The translations under genes and the position numbers were made by a program. From the NCBI RefSeq assembly GCF_902506655.1, contig NZ_LR734817.1:151667-215666 (forward strand): a DNA stretch of 64,000 bases. The letters are read 5' to 3'. Origin of the DNA: Marinoscillum sp. 108. GTDB lineage: Bacteria; Bacteroidota; Bacteroidia; Cytophagales; Cyclobacteriaceae. Under the pieces are notes generated by a model. That model made no database searches, had not been told where the DNA came from, and saw nothing but the letters and a program-made list of their open reading frames with translations. Shown piece by piece: positions 36,574-45,919 of this stretch; position 1 is the stretch's first letter, and each line of letters starts with the position of its first letter.

Positions 36574-36630
36574 AGGACCTGATTTTTTTTGAAATCAAAT
36601 ATTCCCTCATTAACTCACTAATAGCGTGAA

Positions 36631-36652
36631 TTTTAGGTGAATGAACCTAAAA
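36631..36652. promoter_or_regulatory. Inverted repeat TTTTAGGT-N6-ACCTAAAA
   Basis: A perfect dyad with 8-bp arms (36631-36638 and 36645-36652) upstream of the OmpA-family gene that starts at 36573. The inner sequence TAGGTGAAT recurs near 38850 and at 46169-46177. It could be an operator or a short transcript hairpin. Confidence 0.4.
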
Positions 36653-36767
36653 ACCAGTTGGATAGACCGGGAAATTCCTTCGAGCTCCAAAAAAGCCCTT
36701 TTGCTCTGCTGATGGTGCCCTTTCTATTTAGGATCTGCCTCTACAAAAAATCCAAGAAGGGAATCTA

Positions 36768-36989
36768 CTAATCCTGAACCACTACCAGCTCTGGGCTGCC
36801 CTCTCCCAAAAGAGTTTGCAATCTAAAAAGCATTCTATCCAGAGTATGCTGGCATTGAGGACCGTTCAGAATGAGTGTTTTGGGGATAGGCTGGCCCGCT
36901 CTTTTCATTTTACGAATTAGCTGGAGTCCCTGAATAGGGTGATCACACTGGATTAAGGCATTTCGGGTATTTCTACTGTTTGTTCTCAT
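36768..36989 (-). CDS. Small hypothetical protein
   Basis: 73 residues, no signal peptide or membrane span. Contains QGLQLIRKMKRAGQPIPKTL, a predicted helix followed by a strand, and ends SPELVVVQD. I recognise no family, and the length alone does not prove it is coding. Support is modest: a reasonable start codon and no overlapping gene. The surrounding bases (36574-36767 and 36990-37104) hold no other feature except the dyad at 36631. Confidence 0.35.
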   Translation of the reverse strand: MRTNSRNTRNALIQCDHPIQGLQLIRKMKRAGQPIPKTLILNGPQCQHTLDRMLFRLQTLLGEGSPELVVVQD

Positions 36990-37104
36990 AACTGAAGATT
37001 TATATTTTACTACTCAAACGGGGTGAGTACCAATAACCCTACCAAATGCATCAATCTTATCCGAAAATCTAAATCCAACTAAGAAATGCTCTATTATTGG
37101 CTCT

Positions 37105-37764
37105 ATGAAAAGAATCATTATCACTGGGGCCACGGGTATGATCGGGGGGATCGTATTGAGAGAATGCCTCAACTCAAGCGAGGTGAAATCGGTCACTTCC
37201 CTGGTCAGAAAGTCCTCCGGCTTCAGTCATCCGAAGCTTACGGAAATTGTCCATCAGGATTTTATGGATCTTTCTTCAGTATCCCAATATTTTCGAAATC
37301 AGGATGTGGCCTACTACTGTCTGGGCGTATATACCGGTCAGGTGCCCGATGATGAGTTCAAAAAAATCACCGTGGACTATACCAGGATTTTTGCGGACCT
37401 TGTCTACCAGAACAACCCAAAAATAACATTTTGCTTCCTCAGTGGAGCCGGTGCAGATCCTAAAGAAGAAAGCAAAATGTCTTTCGCAAGGTATAAGGGC
37501 ATGGCCGAAAACTACCTGATCAGTAAAGCCTCCGGGCCATTGTATCTATTGAGACCCGCCTACATCTATCCTGTGGAGCCACGCGATGAACCTAACTTTA
37601 GTTATCGACTGATGCGCAAGCTTTACCCACTGCTCAAGCTGGTATACCCAAGCGGAGCCATCACTTCTGAAGAGCTTTCTGGGGCTATTTTTAATCTTGG
37701 ATTTTCCGAAAATGGAAGTGGGGTAACCATATTGGAAAACAAGGAGATCAAACAGCTGACTTAG
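37105..37764 (+). CDS. NAD(P)-binding Rossmann-fold protein (NmrA/SDR-like)
   Basis: 219 residues. N-terminal nucleotide-binding motif IIITGATGMIGG at 4-15, then DVAYYCLGVY, a catalytic-type YKGMAENYL (Tyr/Lys, about 133), and LLRPAYIYPVE. This is the short atypical SDR layout of NAD(P)H-binding oxidoreductase-like proteins; the substrate is unknown. Its stop codon overlaps that of the convergent rhodanese gene (37761-37764). Confidence 0.8.
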   Translation: MKRIIITGATGMIGGIVLRECLNSSEVKSVTSLVRKSSGFSHPKLTEIVHQDFMDLSSVSQYFRNQDVAYYCLGVYTGQVPDDEFKKITVDYTRIFADLVYQNNPKITFCFLSGAGADPKEESKMSFARYKGMAENYLISKASGPLYLLRPAYIYPVEPRDEPNFSYRLMRKLYPLLKLVYPSGAITSEELSGAIFNLGFSENGSGVTILENKEIKQLT

Positions 37765-38072
37765 TTCGAGTAGAGCCTGTCTACCTTCGTCCAACTCCCG
37801 CCATTGGCACATTCAATCCCTGCGGATTTTAATATCCCTTTGGCCTGACCACTGCGCATGCCTGAAGCACAGCAGAGAATCACCGGCTTGTTCAGTCTTT
37901 TGATTTCCTGGGTTTTGGATCCTATATTTTGTAGCGGATAGTTTTTTGCACCTTTTACATGTCCGTTTTTGAACTCTCCGGGTGTACGTACATCGATCAC
38001 CACTGCACCATTATCTTTTAAAGCCTGAAGTTCTTTTGACCCTCCGCCAAACAAGCTGCTTAGTATTCCCAT
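37761..38072 (-). CDS. Rhodanese-like domain protein
   Basis: 103 residues from the ATG at 38072 (MGILSSLFGGGSK); the frame is open to 38126 but the extra residues are not domain sequence. Single rhodanese fold: VVIDVRTPGEFKNGHVKGA and active-site loop LCCASGMRSGQAK with the catalytic cysteine. Sulfur transfer or persulfide carrier role in the cytoplasm. Convergent with, and overlapping by 4 bases, the SDR-like gene. Confidence 0.85.
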   Translation of the reverse strand: MGILSSLFGGGSKELQALKDNGAVVIDVRTPGEFKNGHVKGAKNYPLQNIGSKTQEIKRLNKPVILCCASGMRSGQAKGILKSAGIECANGGSWTKVDRLYSN

Positions 38073-38155
38073 TGTTGTATTGTATTTTGAATGAGCAACA
38101 AAAGTATAGAGATATAGCCTGTCCAAAAGTGACTTTTGTTACACAGGCTGAGCAT

Positions 38156-38764
38156 CTAATACCCCGGAATATTTAACCCCAAAATGATATCCCTCTGCGC
38201 GAGGAGCATTCCGTTTTCCATTTTCAGTGCTACGATCCCCGATCCGGCCCTTCTCTTATCCTGTGCCCTGAGTGTGGGTGTCAGATTGGGATCATCATCA
38301 AAATAGAAATCATCAATAAAATAATCAGTATAGCCTGGTGGCTTCACCGTGGCATGTATATGCTGTGGAATAGTGGTATTGGGATAGGAAGCTGGTCTAA
38401 AGGTATAAAAGGTATACTTTCCGTCACTTCCAGTCTTGATCCAACCCCTGTGCTGGCCGTGCCTTCTTTCCCAACCTTGAGCATCCGTGCTGGCCCGATA
38501 GATCCCCCGCTCGTCTGTCTGATAGATATAAAGTATCACGTCTTTGGCAGGTGTCACTCCATCATTGTGATAAATAACCCCTGTGACTTTCATCTTTGCC
38601 GCTGACTGTTCAAACCCGGGTATGGTGTCTACACTATTGAGTAACCGACTGCCATATTCGTAAAGGGCTTCACAGCCCTCACACCTACCGCCCACCTGCT
38701 TGTCTTGTGCAGATGTGCAGGAGATTTGAAATAGGACGATCAATAAAATGATGATATTTTTCAT
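38156..38764 (-). CDS. Exported intradiol-dioxygenase-like protein
   Basis: 202 residues with a signal peptide whose cysteine in LFQISCTSAQ could be a lipobox. The body resembles the beta-sandwich of intradiol ring-cleavage dioxygenases (protocatechuate 3,4-dioxygenase type): VTPAKDVILYIYQTDERGIY, HRGWIKTGSDGKYTFYTFRP, and SYPNTTIPQHIHATVKPPGY, which supplies the candidate iron ligands (Tyr and two His). An exported copy is not part of a normal aromatic-catabolism operon, and no partner subunit or pathway gene is nearby. Substrate unknown. Confidence 0.75.
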   Translation of the reverse strand: MKNIIILLIVLFQISCTSAQDKQVGGRCEGCEALYEYGSRLLNSVDTIPGFEQSAAKMKVTGVIYHNDGVTPAKDVILYIYQTDERGIYRASTDAQGWERRHGQHRGWIKTGSDGKYTFYTFRPASYPNTTIPQHIHATVKPPGYTDYFIDDFYFDDDPNLTPTLRAQDKRRAGSGIVALKMENGMLLAQRDIILGLNIPGY

Positions 38765-38877
38765 ATAATATTTCTTTGATCCTACTCAATGAACGAGGTT
38801 TCCCTCGGTTGGGGTCATTTCATTTGATCGACCACCCTGAATCGTAGGTGAATGGTAAGAAACCCTCGCTGATGGTG

Positions 38878-40083
38878 CTAGCTGTAAAAAGGAGCTTTGA
38901 CTGTCACCTCCACACCGCAATTTTCCGAAGAGCTAAAATTGATCTCCCCCTGAATGCTGGCGGTGCGCTCCCGCATATTTCTCATCCCCTGACCATCCTT
39001 CAAGAGTTGCTCCGAGTTCATCCCCACCCCATCATCTTTAAAGTACATCGTTAGGAGATTGGAAGAGAAAATGAGCTTCACATGCAAATGAGCCGCCTGC
39101 GAATGCTTGATCACATTATTGATCACCTCCTGGGCAATCCGGTATAACACAAATTCTGTTTTGGAATTGAGTTTCTGTACTTCGCCCTGTACCTCCAACT
39201 TGGTTTTAAGGGCACCTATCCCTGAGATGGTTTCCATGTCTACTTTCAGTGAATTGAGGAGTGAGAAGTTGGTGATATTTTCCTCATTCAAGGTGCTGGA
39301 GATATCTCGGAGTTTGTCAATGGCCTGACTGAGAAGTTCCATAGAGTTTTTCACCCGCTCTCGCTCATCATCAGGCACCAGATCAAAAGTGGAAAGATTC
39401 AACTTAGCCAGAAAAAGCGTCTGCCCCACATTATCGTGGATCTCCTGAGAGAGCGCATAGAGGGCGGTTTTCTTTTTCTCCTCTGCCAACAGGATGTTCT
39501 TTTGAGCCAGTTTCCGGAGTGCCGTATTTTTCCCGTTTTCAAACACCAGAGCCACCACGAAAATGATAATCACCAGGCCGAAAAATGTATTGGCTATGAA
39601 GAAATTTGACCACTCGGCATCATAGTCCACGGGAAATTCATATCCATTTTTGGCCATCAGGGCAAAAACCACCACCATAGCAGCATTAATAAACATCCAG
39701 ACAAATCCAGATCGCTTACCAGCCATCAACAACGCTACAATAGGCGAAGATGCCAGCCAGACAATGACCGGAGAATAAAAACCACCCGAGTAGTAGGTAC
39801 ACCCCACTACGCCAAACACGCCAAACAGTACATACAGATTGGATACCAGCCATAAAGGCCAGTCCAACCGGATGGCAAATGCCTGTAACAGATGGGCCCC
39901 GGCTGTAATCGCCATGATGCGCATCCCCATCTCAAAACCTATGGTAGATGATAGACTGATGTAATTCAGGTCGAACAGAAATGTGACTATCACAAAATAG
40001 GTCACCAGTTTATATTGTCGGTGTTCCTCAGCATTCTCCTGTCGCTGGCGGGGAATGAAAAAATTGATGAATTTTGAAATCAT
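38878..40083 (-). CDS. NarL-type sensor histidine kinase (HisKA_3)
   Basis: 401 residues. Six hydrophobic segments at about 25-190 form the membrane part. The HisKA_3 motif ALSQEIHDNVGQTLFLAKLN holds the phospho-acceptor histidine (about residue 215). ATPase N-box LYRIAQEVINNVIKHSQAAH and GMRNMRERTASIQG follow. No response regulator is adjacent. It starts 3 bases after the FAD oxidoreductase gene, so the two are probably one transcript, an unusual pairing. Confidence 0.88.
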   Translation of the reverse strand: MISKFINFFIPRQRQENAEEHRQYKLVTYFVIVTFLFDLNYISLSSTIGFEMGMRIMAITAGAHLLQAFAIRLDWPLWLVSNLYVLFGVFGVVGCTYYSGGFYSPVIVWLASSPIVALLMAGKRSGFVWMFINAAMVVVFALMAKNGYEFPVDYDAEWSNFFIANTFFGLVIIIFVVALVFENGKNTALRKLAQKNILLAEEKKKTALYALSQEIHDNVGQTLFLAKLNLSTFDLVPDDERERVKNSMELLSQAIDKLRDISSTLNEENITNFSLLNSLKVDMETISGIGALKTKLEVQGEVQKLNSKTEFVLYRIAQEVINNVIKHSQAAHLHVKLIFSSNLLTMYFKDDGVGMNSEQLLKDGQGMRNMRERTASIQGEINFSSSENCGVEVTVKAPFYS

Positions 40084-40086
40084 AGG

Positions 40087-41850
40087 TTATAGGTATTTGT
40101 GTTTTCCGAGCAATCGCAGCAACCAACTGGCGGGAAGGGCATACCATTTTATCCGGGGTTTCCCCCATTTCAAACCTTGTTTGTATCGTTTTTCATCCAG
40201 CCACTTATAATACAGTAGCCAGGTGGGTTCTTTGAATTCCCAAAGTGAGCAAAGGGGCACCCGCTCACCGGACTGTGCAATGATCCCATTGACTGCACGG
40301 CGGGCAGTCTCGTTAGCGGCCTCCATGGTGGCCAGATTGGTAACACTCCGCACATAGTCAGAGGCTAAAAAAAGGTTGGGAATGGCCGTATAAGATTCGG
40401 GCCGGAGCGACCAGGAGCCCACTTCATTGACCAAGAGTGGTTCGTCATTTTCAGTCACCAAGCTGGAGCCATATTTAGCCGGCTTGTTCAATTTTGGATT
40501 GCTGGAGGGGCCCTCCTTAAAAAAGCTTTTATCAAAAATGATGGCCTCATCTATGTACACATAGGCCACATTATCATCCTGCAGCAGTTCCTCCTCCACA
40601 TTGAAGTTTTGTTTCATTTGAGTCCACACCTCCAGAATCACTTCTTTCACCGTACAGTCCTTTGCCGGTTTTCCAAAAACCACTCCAGGGGCATCCCAGT
40701 CGGACACATCGATAGACAGCACTCCGTTCACCTCAGAGTCCCCATACTCCTCCCAGCGATAATCGGCCCAAAATTGAGCTTGTGAAATCACCGTGAGGGC
40801 CCAGGGTGAATCTGCGAGAATAATGTGTCCCGCATTGATTTTCACATCTTCTTTCAGAAAATACTGTATCCCATTCATCCAGGCCACCTGGCTACTCAGT
40901 TTTTTGAGATTGGCAAGTCTACCATCCAGGTGGATCAGTTCAGGTGTGGCCAGCACCTTGGCGGCACGCTCCACTGGCAGGGCACAGAGGTAATAATCAG
41001 CAGTTTTGGTCTGCAAGTCACCATTTTCAAGGATTTCCACACCAGCGATTTCCTTCCCTCGGGTTTTGACTGAGACCACTGTTGTTTTAAAATGATAGTC
41101 AACACCCTGCTTTTTGAGGTAATCCAACCATGGGTAGAGCCACTTCTCATTGGTAGGGCCATCCAGTATTCTGTCGCTGATTTCATGCGGTTTTCCAAAC
41201 CCAAAAATCATTTGCATCAGAATATTTCCATTGGTGAAAGTATTGGCCTTTTTGGCCTTGGCGGCCACAAGCGTTCTGGTAAGTCCGTCTACAAACAACT
41301 CACGATATGCGGGGCTATACTTATCCGCTTCGCAATAGTCCCACCAGCCGATCTGCTCATACTCCTCAGACCGCCTCCGTTTGGAGCTGGTCATCAGCTG
41401 CCATATTTTACCCAGAATAACCTTGCTTTCGCCTTCTTCCAGACCGGTATCGGCATGCAGTGCCTCCACGATGAGCCGGAGATCTGCCAGTGAATTGGGG
41501 AAACCGCTGGGCATCTGAATTGGCTTTTTGCCAGCGCGCGCCAGCATCATGATGGGGGCCTCTATGAGGTTGTCGGCAGTACTTTTTTGAGTGCCATCAC
41601 CCGAGGGGGTGCGCTTCATGGTATCAATAAGGTGCCTATAAAATCCGGGAAAGAATCGAAAGCCATGCTCTCCCGAGAGGTCTTTATTGTTTCCCTGTGT
41701 GAACTCAGGAAGAGGGATGGATCGAGCCTTCCCCCCTGGCAGGTGCTCTTGTCTTTCGTAGACTGTGACCTGAAAACCTTTTTCTATGAGCTCATGTGCG
41801 GCACTCATTCCGGCCACACCACCGCCCAAAATAATTACACTTTTTTTCAT
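40087..41850 (-). CDS. FAD-dependent amine-oxidase/phytoene-desaturase-like oxidoreductase
   Basis: 587 residues from the ATG at 41850 (the frame extends to 41883). Dinucleotide-binding fingerprint VIILGGGVAGMSAAHELIEK at 4-23, then VTVYERQEHLPGGKARS. C-terminal FAD-binding segment AIPNLFLASDYVRSVTNLAT / MEAANETARRAVNGII. Related to the phytoene desaturase, hydroxysqualene dehydroxylase and amine oxidase superfamily; substrate unclear, perhaps a lipid or isoprenoid. Followed at 3 bases by the NarL-type kinase. No carotenoid or squalene gene is adjacent. Confidence 0.8.
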   Translation of the reverse strand: MKKSVIILGGGVAGMSAAHELIEKGFQVTVYERQEHLPGGKARSIPLPEFTQGNNKDLSGEHGFRFFPGFYRHLIDTMKRTPSGDGTQKSTADNLIEAPIMMLARAGKKPIQMPSGFPNSLADLRLIVEALHADTGLEEGESKVILGKIWQLMTSSKRRRSEEYEQIGWWDYCEADKYSPAYRELFVDGLTRTLVAAKAKKANTFTNGNILMQMIFGFGKPHEISDRILDGPTNEKWLYPWLDYLKKQGVDYHFKTTVVSVKTRGKEIAGVEILENGDLQTKTADYYLCALPVERAAKVLATPELIHLDGRLANLKKLSSQVAWMNGIQYFLKEDVKINAGHIILADSPWALTVISQAQFWADYRWEEYGDSEVNGVLSIDVSDWDAPGVVFGKPAKDCTVKEVILEVWTQMKQNFNVEEELLQDDNVAYVYIDEAIIFDKSFFKEGPSSNPKLNKPAKYGSSLVTENDEPLLVNEVGSWSLRPESYTAIPNLFLASDYVRSVTNLATMEAANETARRAVNGIIAQSGERVPLCSLWEFKEPTWLLYYKWLDEKRYKQGLKWGKPRIKWYALPASWLLRLLGKHKYL

Positions 41851-41927
41851 CGCTGGTTTGATCAGACAGTGCCTCAGGGGCACCGTCTCTTCATCCAGTC
41901 AATTTAAATAAAATTAGCGGGTCAATT

Positions 41928-42644
41928 TTATTTCCCTACAGCGGCTTCATCTAAAAACCAGACCAGACTACCCTGCACAGGGCTAATATGGGCTGCGGGA
42001 TAGGATTCCCATTCACCTGTTTTATTGAAGATTTCAGATACTTTCTCTTTCTTTCCTGCTCCTGTTACCAGAAAGACTACCTCATGCGCCGCGTTGATCA
42101 CTGGCCCGGTGAGGGTCACTCTCTTCTGACCAGAATCAGGATGAACCGCCACCCGACACACTTCCTCAGAGCTCAAAAGCTCCATCTGATGTGGGAATAT
42201 GGAAGCCGTGTGACCATCCTCTCCCATGCCCAAAATGATGAGATCAAAAACGGGAAGTCCTTTATGTGTAGGCAGATACTCCAGTAGCTCCTGACCATAG
42301 CGTTCAGCTTCTCTCTCCGGATCGTTTTCACCCAACACCCGGTGGACATTTTCCTGCGGGATGGGGATGTAATCGAGCAGGCGCTCTTTGGTCATTTTGA
42401 AGTTACTTTCTGCATCTTCAGGCGACACACAGCGCTCATCACCCCAGTAGAAATGAATTCCGTCCCACAACGGTGAGTCCCGGTACTTCGCCGCCAGGTA
42501 ATCAAACAGCATTTTTGGGGTGGAGCCACCCGAAAGTGCACAATGAAATACTGACTTCTCACCAGCCTCTTTCATCAAGTAATCACCAAACGCCTCTGCT
42601 GTTTCTTTAGCCGTGGCAAAAATTTCCTTACGTTCTTTCATCAT
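41928..42644 (-). CDS. pgl: 6-phosphogluconolactonase
   Basis: 238 residues. Family motifs: HCALSGGSTPKMLFDYL at about 33-50, FYWGDERCVSPEDAESNFKM, and DLIILGMGEDGHTASIFP. Hydrolyses 6-phosphogluconolactone, the second step of the oxidative pentose phosphate pathway, in the cytoplasm. The start codon overlaps the zwf stop (ATGA at 42641-42644), so the two are coupled; a second ATG follows directly at 42641. Confidence 0.95.
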   Translation of the reverse strand: MMKERKEIFATAKETAEAFGDYLMKEAGEKSVFHCALSGGSTPKMLFDYLAAKYRDSPLWDGIHFYWGDERCVSPEDAESNFKMTKERLLDYIPIPQENVHRVLGENDPEREAERYGQELLEYLPTHKGLPVFDLIILGMGEDGHTASIFPHQMELLSSEEVCRVAVHPDSGQKRVTLTGPVINAAHEVVFLVTGAGKKEKVSEIFNKTGEWESYPAAHISPVQGSLVWFLDEAAVGK

Positions 42645-44158
42645 AGCTCACAAAATATTCCATCATCGGCCAGGTTTTTACAAGGGTATCTCCAGGCCAT
42701 ATTTTTCCCTTCTATCAGGTCATCTACATTCTCAGGCCCCCAGGTACCTGCCGGATATCCGTAAATAGGTATGGTAGGATCCTCTTTCCATGCTTTCAGT
42801 ATAGGGTCAATAAACTCCCATGCAGCTTCGACACTGTCGCCTCTTGCGTACAGTGTGGCATCTCCCTGCATGCAGTCCAGCAGCAGACGTTCATAGGCAT
42901 CCGGCACATAGGCATCCGTCAGCTCAGAGTATTGAAAGTCCATATTGACGTTTTTCACCTTAAAACCGGCCCCAGGGACCTTCATCCCAAATTTGATCAG
43001 AATTCCCTCGTCCGGTTGTATCCTGATCACCAGCATGTTTTGGGCATTCACCTCGGTCTGGTTCATGAAAAGGTGATGATGGTTGGGTTTGAAGTGGATC
43101 ACCACTTCGGAAACCCGGGTGGGCAATTTTTTACCCGAACGAATGTAAAAAGGTACACCAGCCCAACGCCAGTTGTCAATAAAAAACTTGAGCGCAACGA
43201 AGGTCTCAGTTCTCGATTCCGGATTCACTCCTTCCTCCTCCCTGTAGCCTTTCACGCTTTCACCCTTTATGGTACTGGCCAGGTACTGGCCACGCACCAC
43301 GTCGTTGCGAATATCGTCTTTGGTCATTGGGCGCAATGACTGAAAGACCTTGAGTTTCTCGTTTCGGATATTATGTGCATCGGATTTTACGGGAGGCTCC
43401 ATGGCCACCAGGCCAATGAGCTGGAGGAGGTGATTCTGCACCATGTCCCGCATAGCCCCGGATCCATCATAATAGCCACCCCGCTTCTCCACTCCTACGG
43501 ACTCGGCTGAAGTGATTTCCACCCGATGGATGTAGTTTCTGTTCCACAGAGGTTCAAAAATACTGTTCGAAAAACGCGTGACCAGCAGGTTTTGTACCGT
43601 TTCCTTCCCCAGGTAATGGTCAATCCTGTAGATCTGGTTTTCATGATAGTCCTCTAGCAAACTTTTGTTCAAGGCCCTGGCAGACTCCAGATCATAACCA
43701 AATGGCTTCTCGATGATCACCCGCGTCCACCCATTGGTTTCCTTGTTGAGACCTACGCTCGCTAAGTGTTTTGGGATGACGGAATACAGGCTCGGTGGCA
43801 CCGAAAGATAAAAAATGGCATTGCAATTGGTCCCATGATATCCATCGATAGAATAGAGGCGCTCGGCCAGTTTTTTATAATCCTCAGCGTCAGAAGTATC
43901 CATGGAGTGATAGTGTACCAACTGAGCAAACTCATCCAGGGAGTCATCTCCGTTCTTCTTCAGATGTTCGTTTTCGAAAACCGCCTTTTTTCGAAAAGTA
44001 TCATTGTCATAAGCCGAGCGGCCTACCCCCACAATAGCATACTTTTCCGGTAAATATTTCTTCTTATAGAGGTTATAAATTGCCGGGATCAACTTTCTGG
44101 CAGTGAGGTCGCCGGATGCGCCGAAAATTACCAGAATCTGATTATCATTATTTACCAT
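42641..44158 (-). CDS. zwf: Glucose-6-phosphate dehydrogenase
   Basis: 505 residues. N-terminal NADP motif IFGASGDLTARKLIPAIYNL at 9-28, active-site RIDHYLGKETVQNLLVTRFS near 178, and FVALKFFIDNWRWAGVPFYI with the RSGKKLPTR motif. Oxidises glucose 6-phosphate, giving NADPH and 6-phosphogluconolactone. First gene of the zwf-pgl operon, divergent from gnd over 230 bases. Confidence 0.97.
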   Translation of the reverse strand: MVNNDNQILVIFGASGDLTARKLIPAIYNLYKKKYLPEKYAIVGVGRSAYDNDTFRKKAVFENEHLKKNGDDSLDEFAQLVHYHSMDTSDAEDYKKLAERLYSIDGYHGTNCNAIFYLSVPPSLYSVIPKHLASVGLNKETNGWTRVIIEKPFGYDLESARALNKSLLEDYHENQIYRIDHYLGKETVQNLLVTRFSNSIFEPLWNRNYIHRVEITSAESVGVEKRGGYYDGSGAMRDMVQNHLLQLIGLVAMEPPVKSDAHNIRNEKLKVFQSLRPMTKDDIRNDVVRGQYLASTIKGESVKGYREEEGVNPESRTETFVALKFFIDNWRWAGVPFYIRSGKKLPTRVSEVVIHFKPNHHHLFMNQTEVNAQNMLVIRIQPDEGILIKFGMKVPGAGFKVKNVNMDFQYSELTDAYVPDAYERLLLDCMQGDATLYARGDSVEAAWEFIDPILKAWKEDPTIPIYGYPAGTWGPENVDDLIEGKNMAWRYPCKNLADDGIFCEL

Positions 44159-44343
44159 TTCTTTCGAATATCTATAGGGAAGTATTTAATTTCAAGTGGT
44201 CAAATGACAAGCTCATCAGACGCACCTTCAACACAAACTTCTATCATTTTTGACATGAAAAATTAAAAATGATCAAAGTTTTTACGTTTTTGACCCAAAA
44301 AATTTAAAAACACCACCAAATCAATCGTATTTTCGCATGCAGA

Positions 44344-44351
44344 TAGGTTTG
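44344..44351 (+). promoter_or_regulatory. Candidate Bacteroidota -7 promoter element for gnd
   Basis: TAGGTTTG matches the TAnnTTTG consensus exactly and lies 37 bases before the gnd start codon, leaving a plausible leader of about 30 bases. A clear TTTG -33 element at the usual spacing is not seen. Confidence 0.4.
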
Positions 44352-44388
44352 ATTTTGAAATTTTACGAAAATAAAAAATAATAACACA

Positions 44389-45783
44389 ATGGCAGATCAA
44401 TATGACTTTGGGCTAGTAGGTTTAGGCGTAATGGGAAGAAATTTTATTCTGAATGTGGCAGATCATGGGTTTTCTTCCATGGGTCTGGACACGGATGATG
44501 AAAAGGTGAATGCGCTAAAGGCAGAAGGAGCTCACGTGAATGTCAATGGTTCTACTGATTCTGTTACGTTTTTGAAAGCACTCAAGACTCCAAGGAAAAT
44601 CATGCTCCTGGTACCTGCCGGAAAACCGGTGGATTCGGTTATCGAAACATTGCTCCCCAATCTTGAAAAGGGTGACATCATCATCGACGGAGGAAACTCT
44701 TACTTTGAAGACACAGAACGAAGGATTACTTACCTGGAAGAGAAAGGTATCCACTTTTTTGGCGCTGGAGTATCCGGTGGAGCCAAAGGAGCCCGCCGCG
44801 GGCCTAGTATCATGCCTGGTGGAAACAAAGAAGCCTACGAGCATGTACGCACCATTTTTGAAGCGGCATCTGCCAAGGTGAACGACGAACCTTGTGTAGA
44901 GTATATGGGCCGTGGATCAGCGGGCAACTATGTGAAAATGGTTCATAATGGCATAGAATACGGTCTGATGCAGCTGATCTCAGAAATATACGATGTAGCC
45001 AAAAAAGGAATTGGTTACTCTAATGAAAAGCTTGCTCATCTTTTTGATGAATGGAATCGTGGGGAGTTGCAGTCATTTCTGGTGGAGATCACCGCTGAAA
45101 TTTTCAAGAAGAAAGATGACCTTACCGGCAAAGACCTGGTGGACATGATCCTGGATAAAGCCAAACAGAAAGGTACTGGCAAATGGACCTCTCAAAATGC
45201 GATGGATCTGGGGATTCCTATCCCAACAGTGGATGCAGCGGTAACTATGCGAGCCATCTCGGCGCTAAAGGATCAGCGCGTAGATGCGGATGCAGTATAT
45301 CATACCCCCTCGCTTGGCAATGACAAACCAGATGCTCAAACGCTGGAGCATGCGCTGCAATTTGCCTACATCGTGACCTATGCTCAGGGGATGTCTCAGC
45401 TGGCTGCCGCCTCCAAAGAGTACAACTACGGCCTCAATCTGGAGACCATTGCCAAGATATGGAGAGGTGGCTGTATCATTAGGGCTACCCTGCTGGAAGA
45501 TATCAGAAAGGCATTTGATAAAAACCCTAACCTGGCAAATCTGATGCTGGACGACAATTTTGTGAAAACCCTCAAAACGATTGAAGGTGATGCCAGAATC
45601 GTGGTGCAATTTGCAGTGGGCAGTGGCATACCGGTGGCCGGGCTGGCATCCGCAGTGAGTTATTTTGATGCTTTCCGCTCAGGAAATCTGCCATTAAACC
45701 TCATTCAGGCACAGCGAGACCATTTTGGTTCGCATACCTATGAACGCACAGACCGTGAAGGAATTTTCCATACTGAATGGTAA
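44389..45783 (+). CDS. gnd: 6-phosphogluconate dehydrogenase, decarboxylating
   Basis: 464 residues, full length for the long form. N-terminal NADP motif FGLVGLGVMGRNFILNVADH, VSGGAKGARRGPSIMPGG, and the catalytic GRGSAGNYVKMVHNGIEYGL with active-site lysine. C-terminal helical domain ends SYFDAFRSGNLPLNLIQAQR. Produces ribulose 5-phosphate, CO2 and NADPH. Together with divergent zwf-pgl this window holds the whole oxidative branch. A strong terminator follows the stop. Confidence 0.97.
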   Translation: MADQYDFGLVGLGVMGRNFILNVADHGFSSMGLDTDDEKVNALKAEGAHVNVNGSTDSVTFLKALKTPRKIMLLVPAGKPVDSVIETLLPNLEKGDIIIDGGNSYFEDTERRITYLEEKGIHFFGAGVSGGAKGARRGPSIMPGGNKEAYEHVRTIFEAASAKVNDEPCVEYMGRGSAGNYVKMVHNGIEYGLMQLISEIYDVAKKGIGYSNEKLAHLFDEWNRGELQSFLVEITAEIFKKKDDLTGKDLVDMILDKAKQKGTGKWTSQNAMDLGIPIPTVDAAVTMRAISALKDQRVDADAVYHTPSLGNDKPDAQTLEHALQFAYIVTYAQGMSQLAAASKEYNYGLNLETIAKIWRGGCIIRATLLEDIRKAFDKNPNLANLMLDDNFVKTLKTIEGDARIVVQFAVGSGIPVAGLASAVSYFDAFRSGNLPLNLIQAQRDHFGSHTYERTDREGIFHTEW

Positions 45784-45787
45784 TGTA

Positions 45788-45827
45788 ATCCTTGCGCGAC
45801 CGGTGTACCGGTCGCGCAAGGATTTTT
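45788..45827 (+). terminator. Rho-independent terminator after gnd
   Basis: Perfect 16-bp stem ATCCTTGCGCGACCGG (45788-45803) with CCGGTCGCGCAAGGAT (45808-45823), 4-base loop TGTA, then TTTT. Confidence 0.92.
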
Positions 45828-45919
45828 ATACATCTAAAGTTTATCATCGACCTGCCTGATTATCCTCATAGGAAATCAGTTCTGCCTTTCGGATCTTATA
45901 CCCACCAAACACCCGAGGT

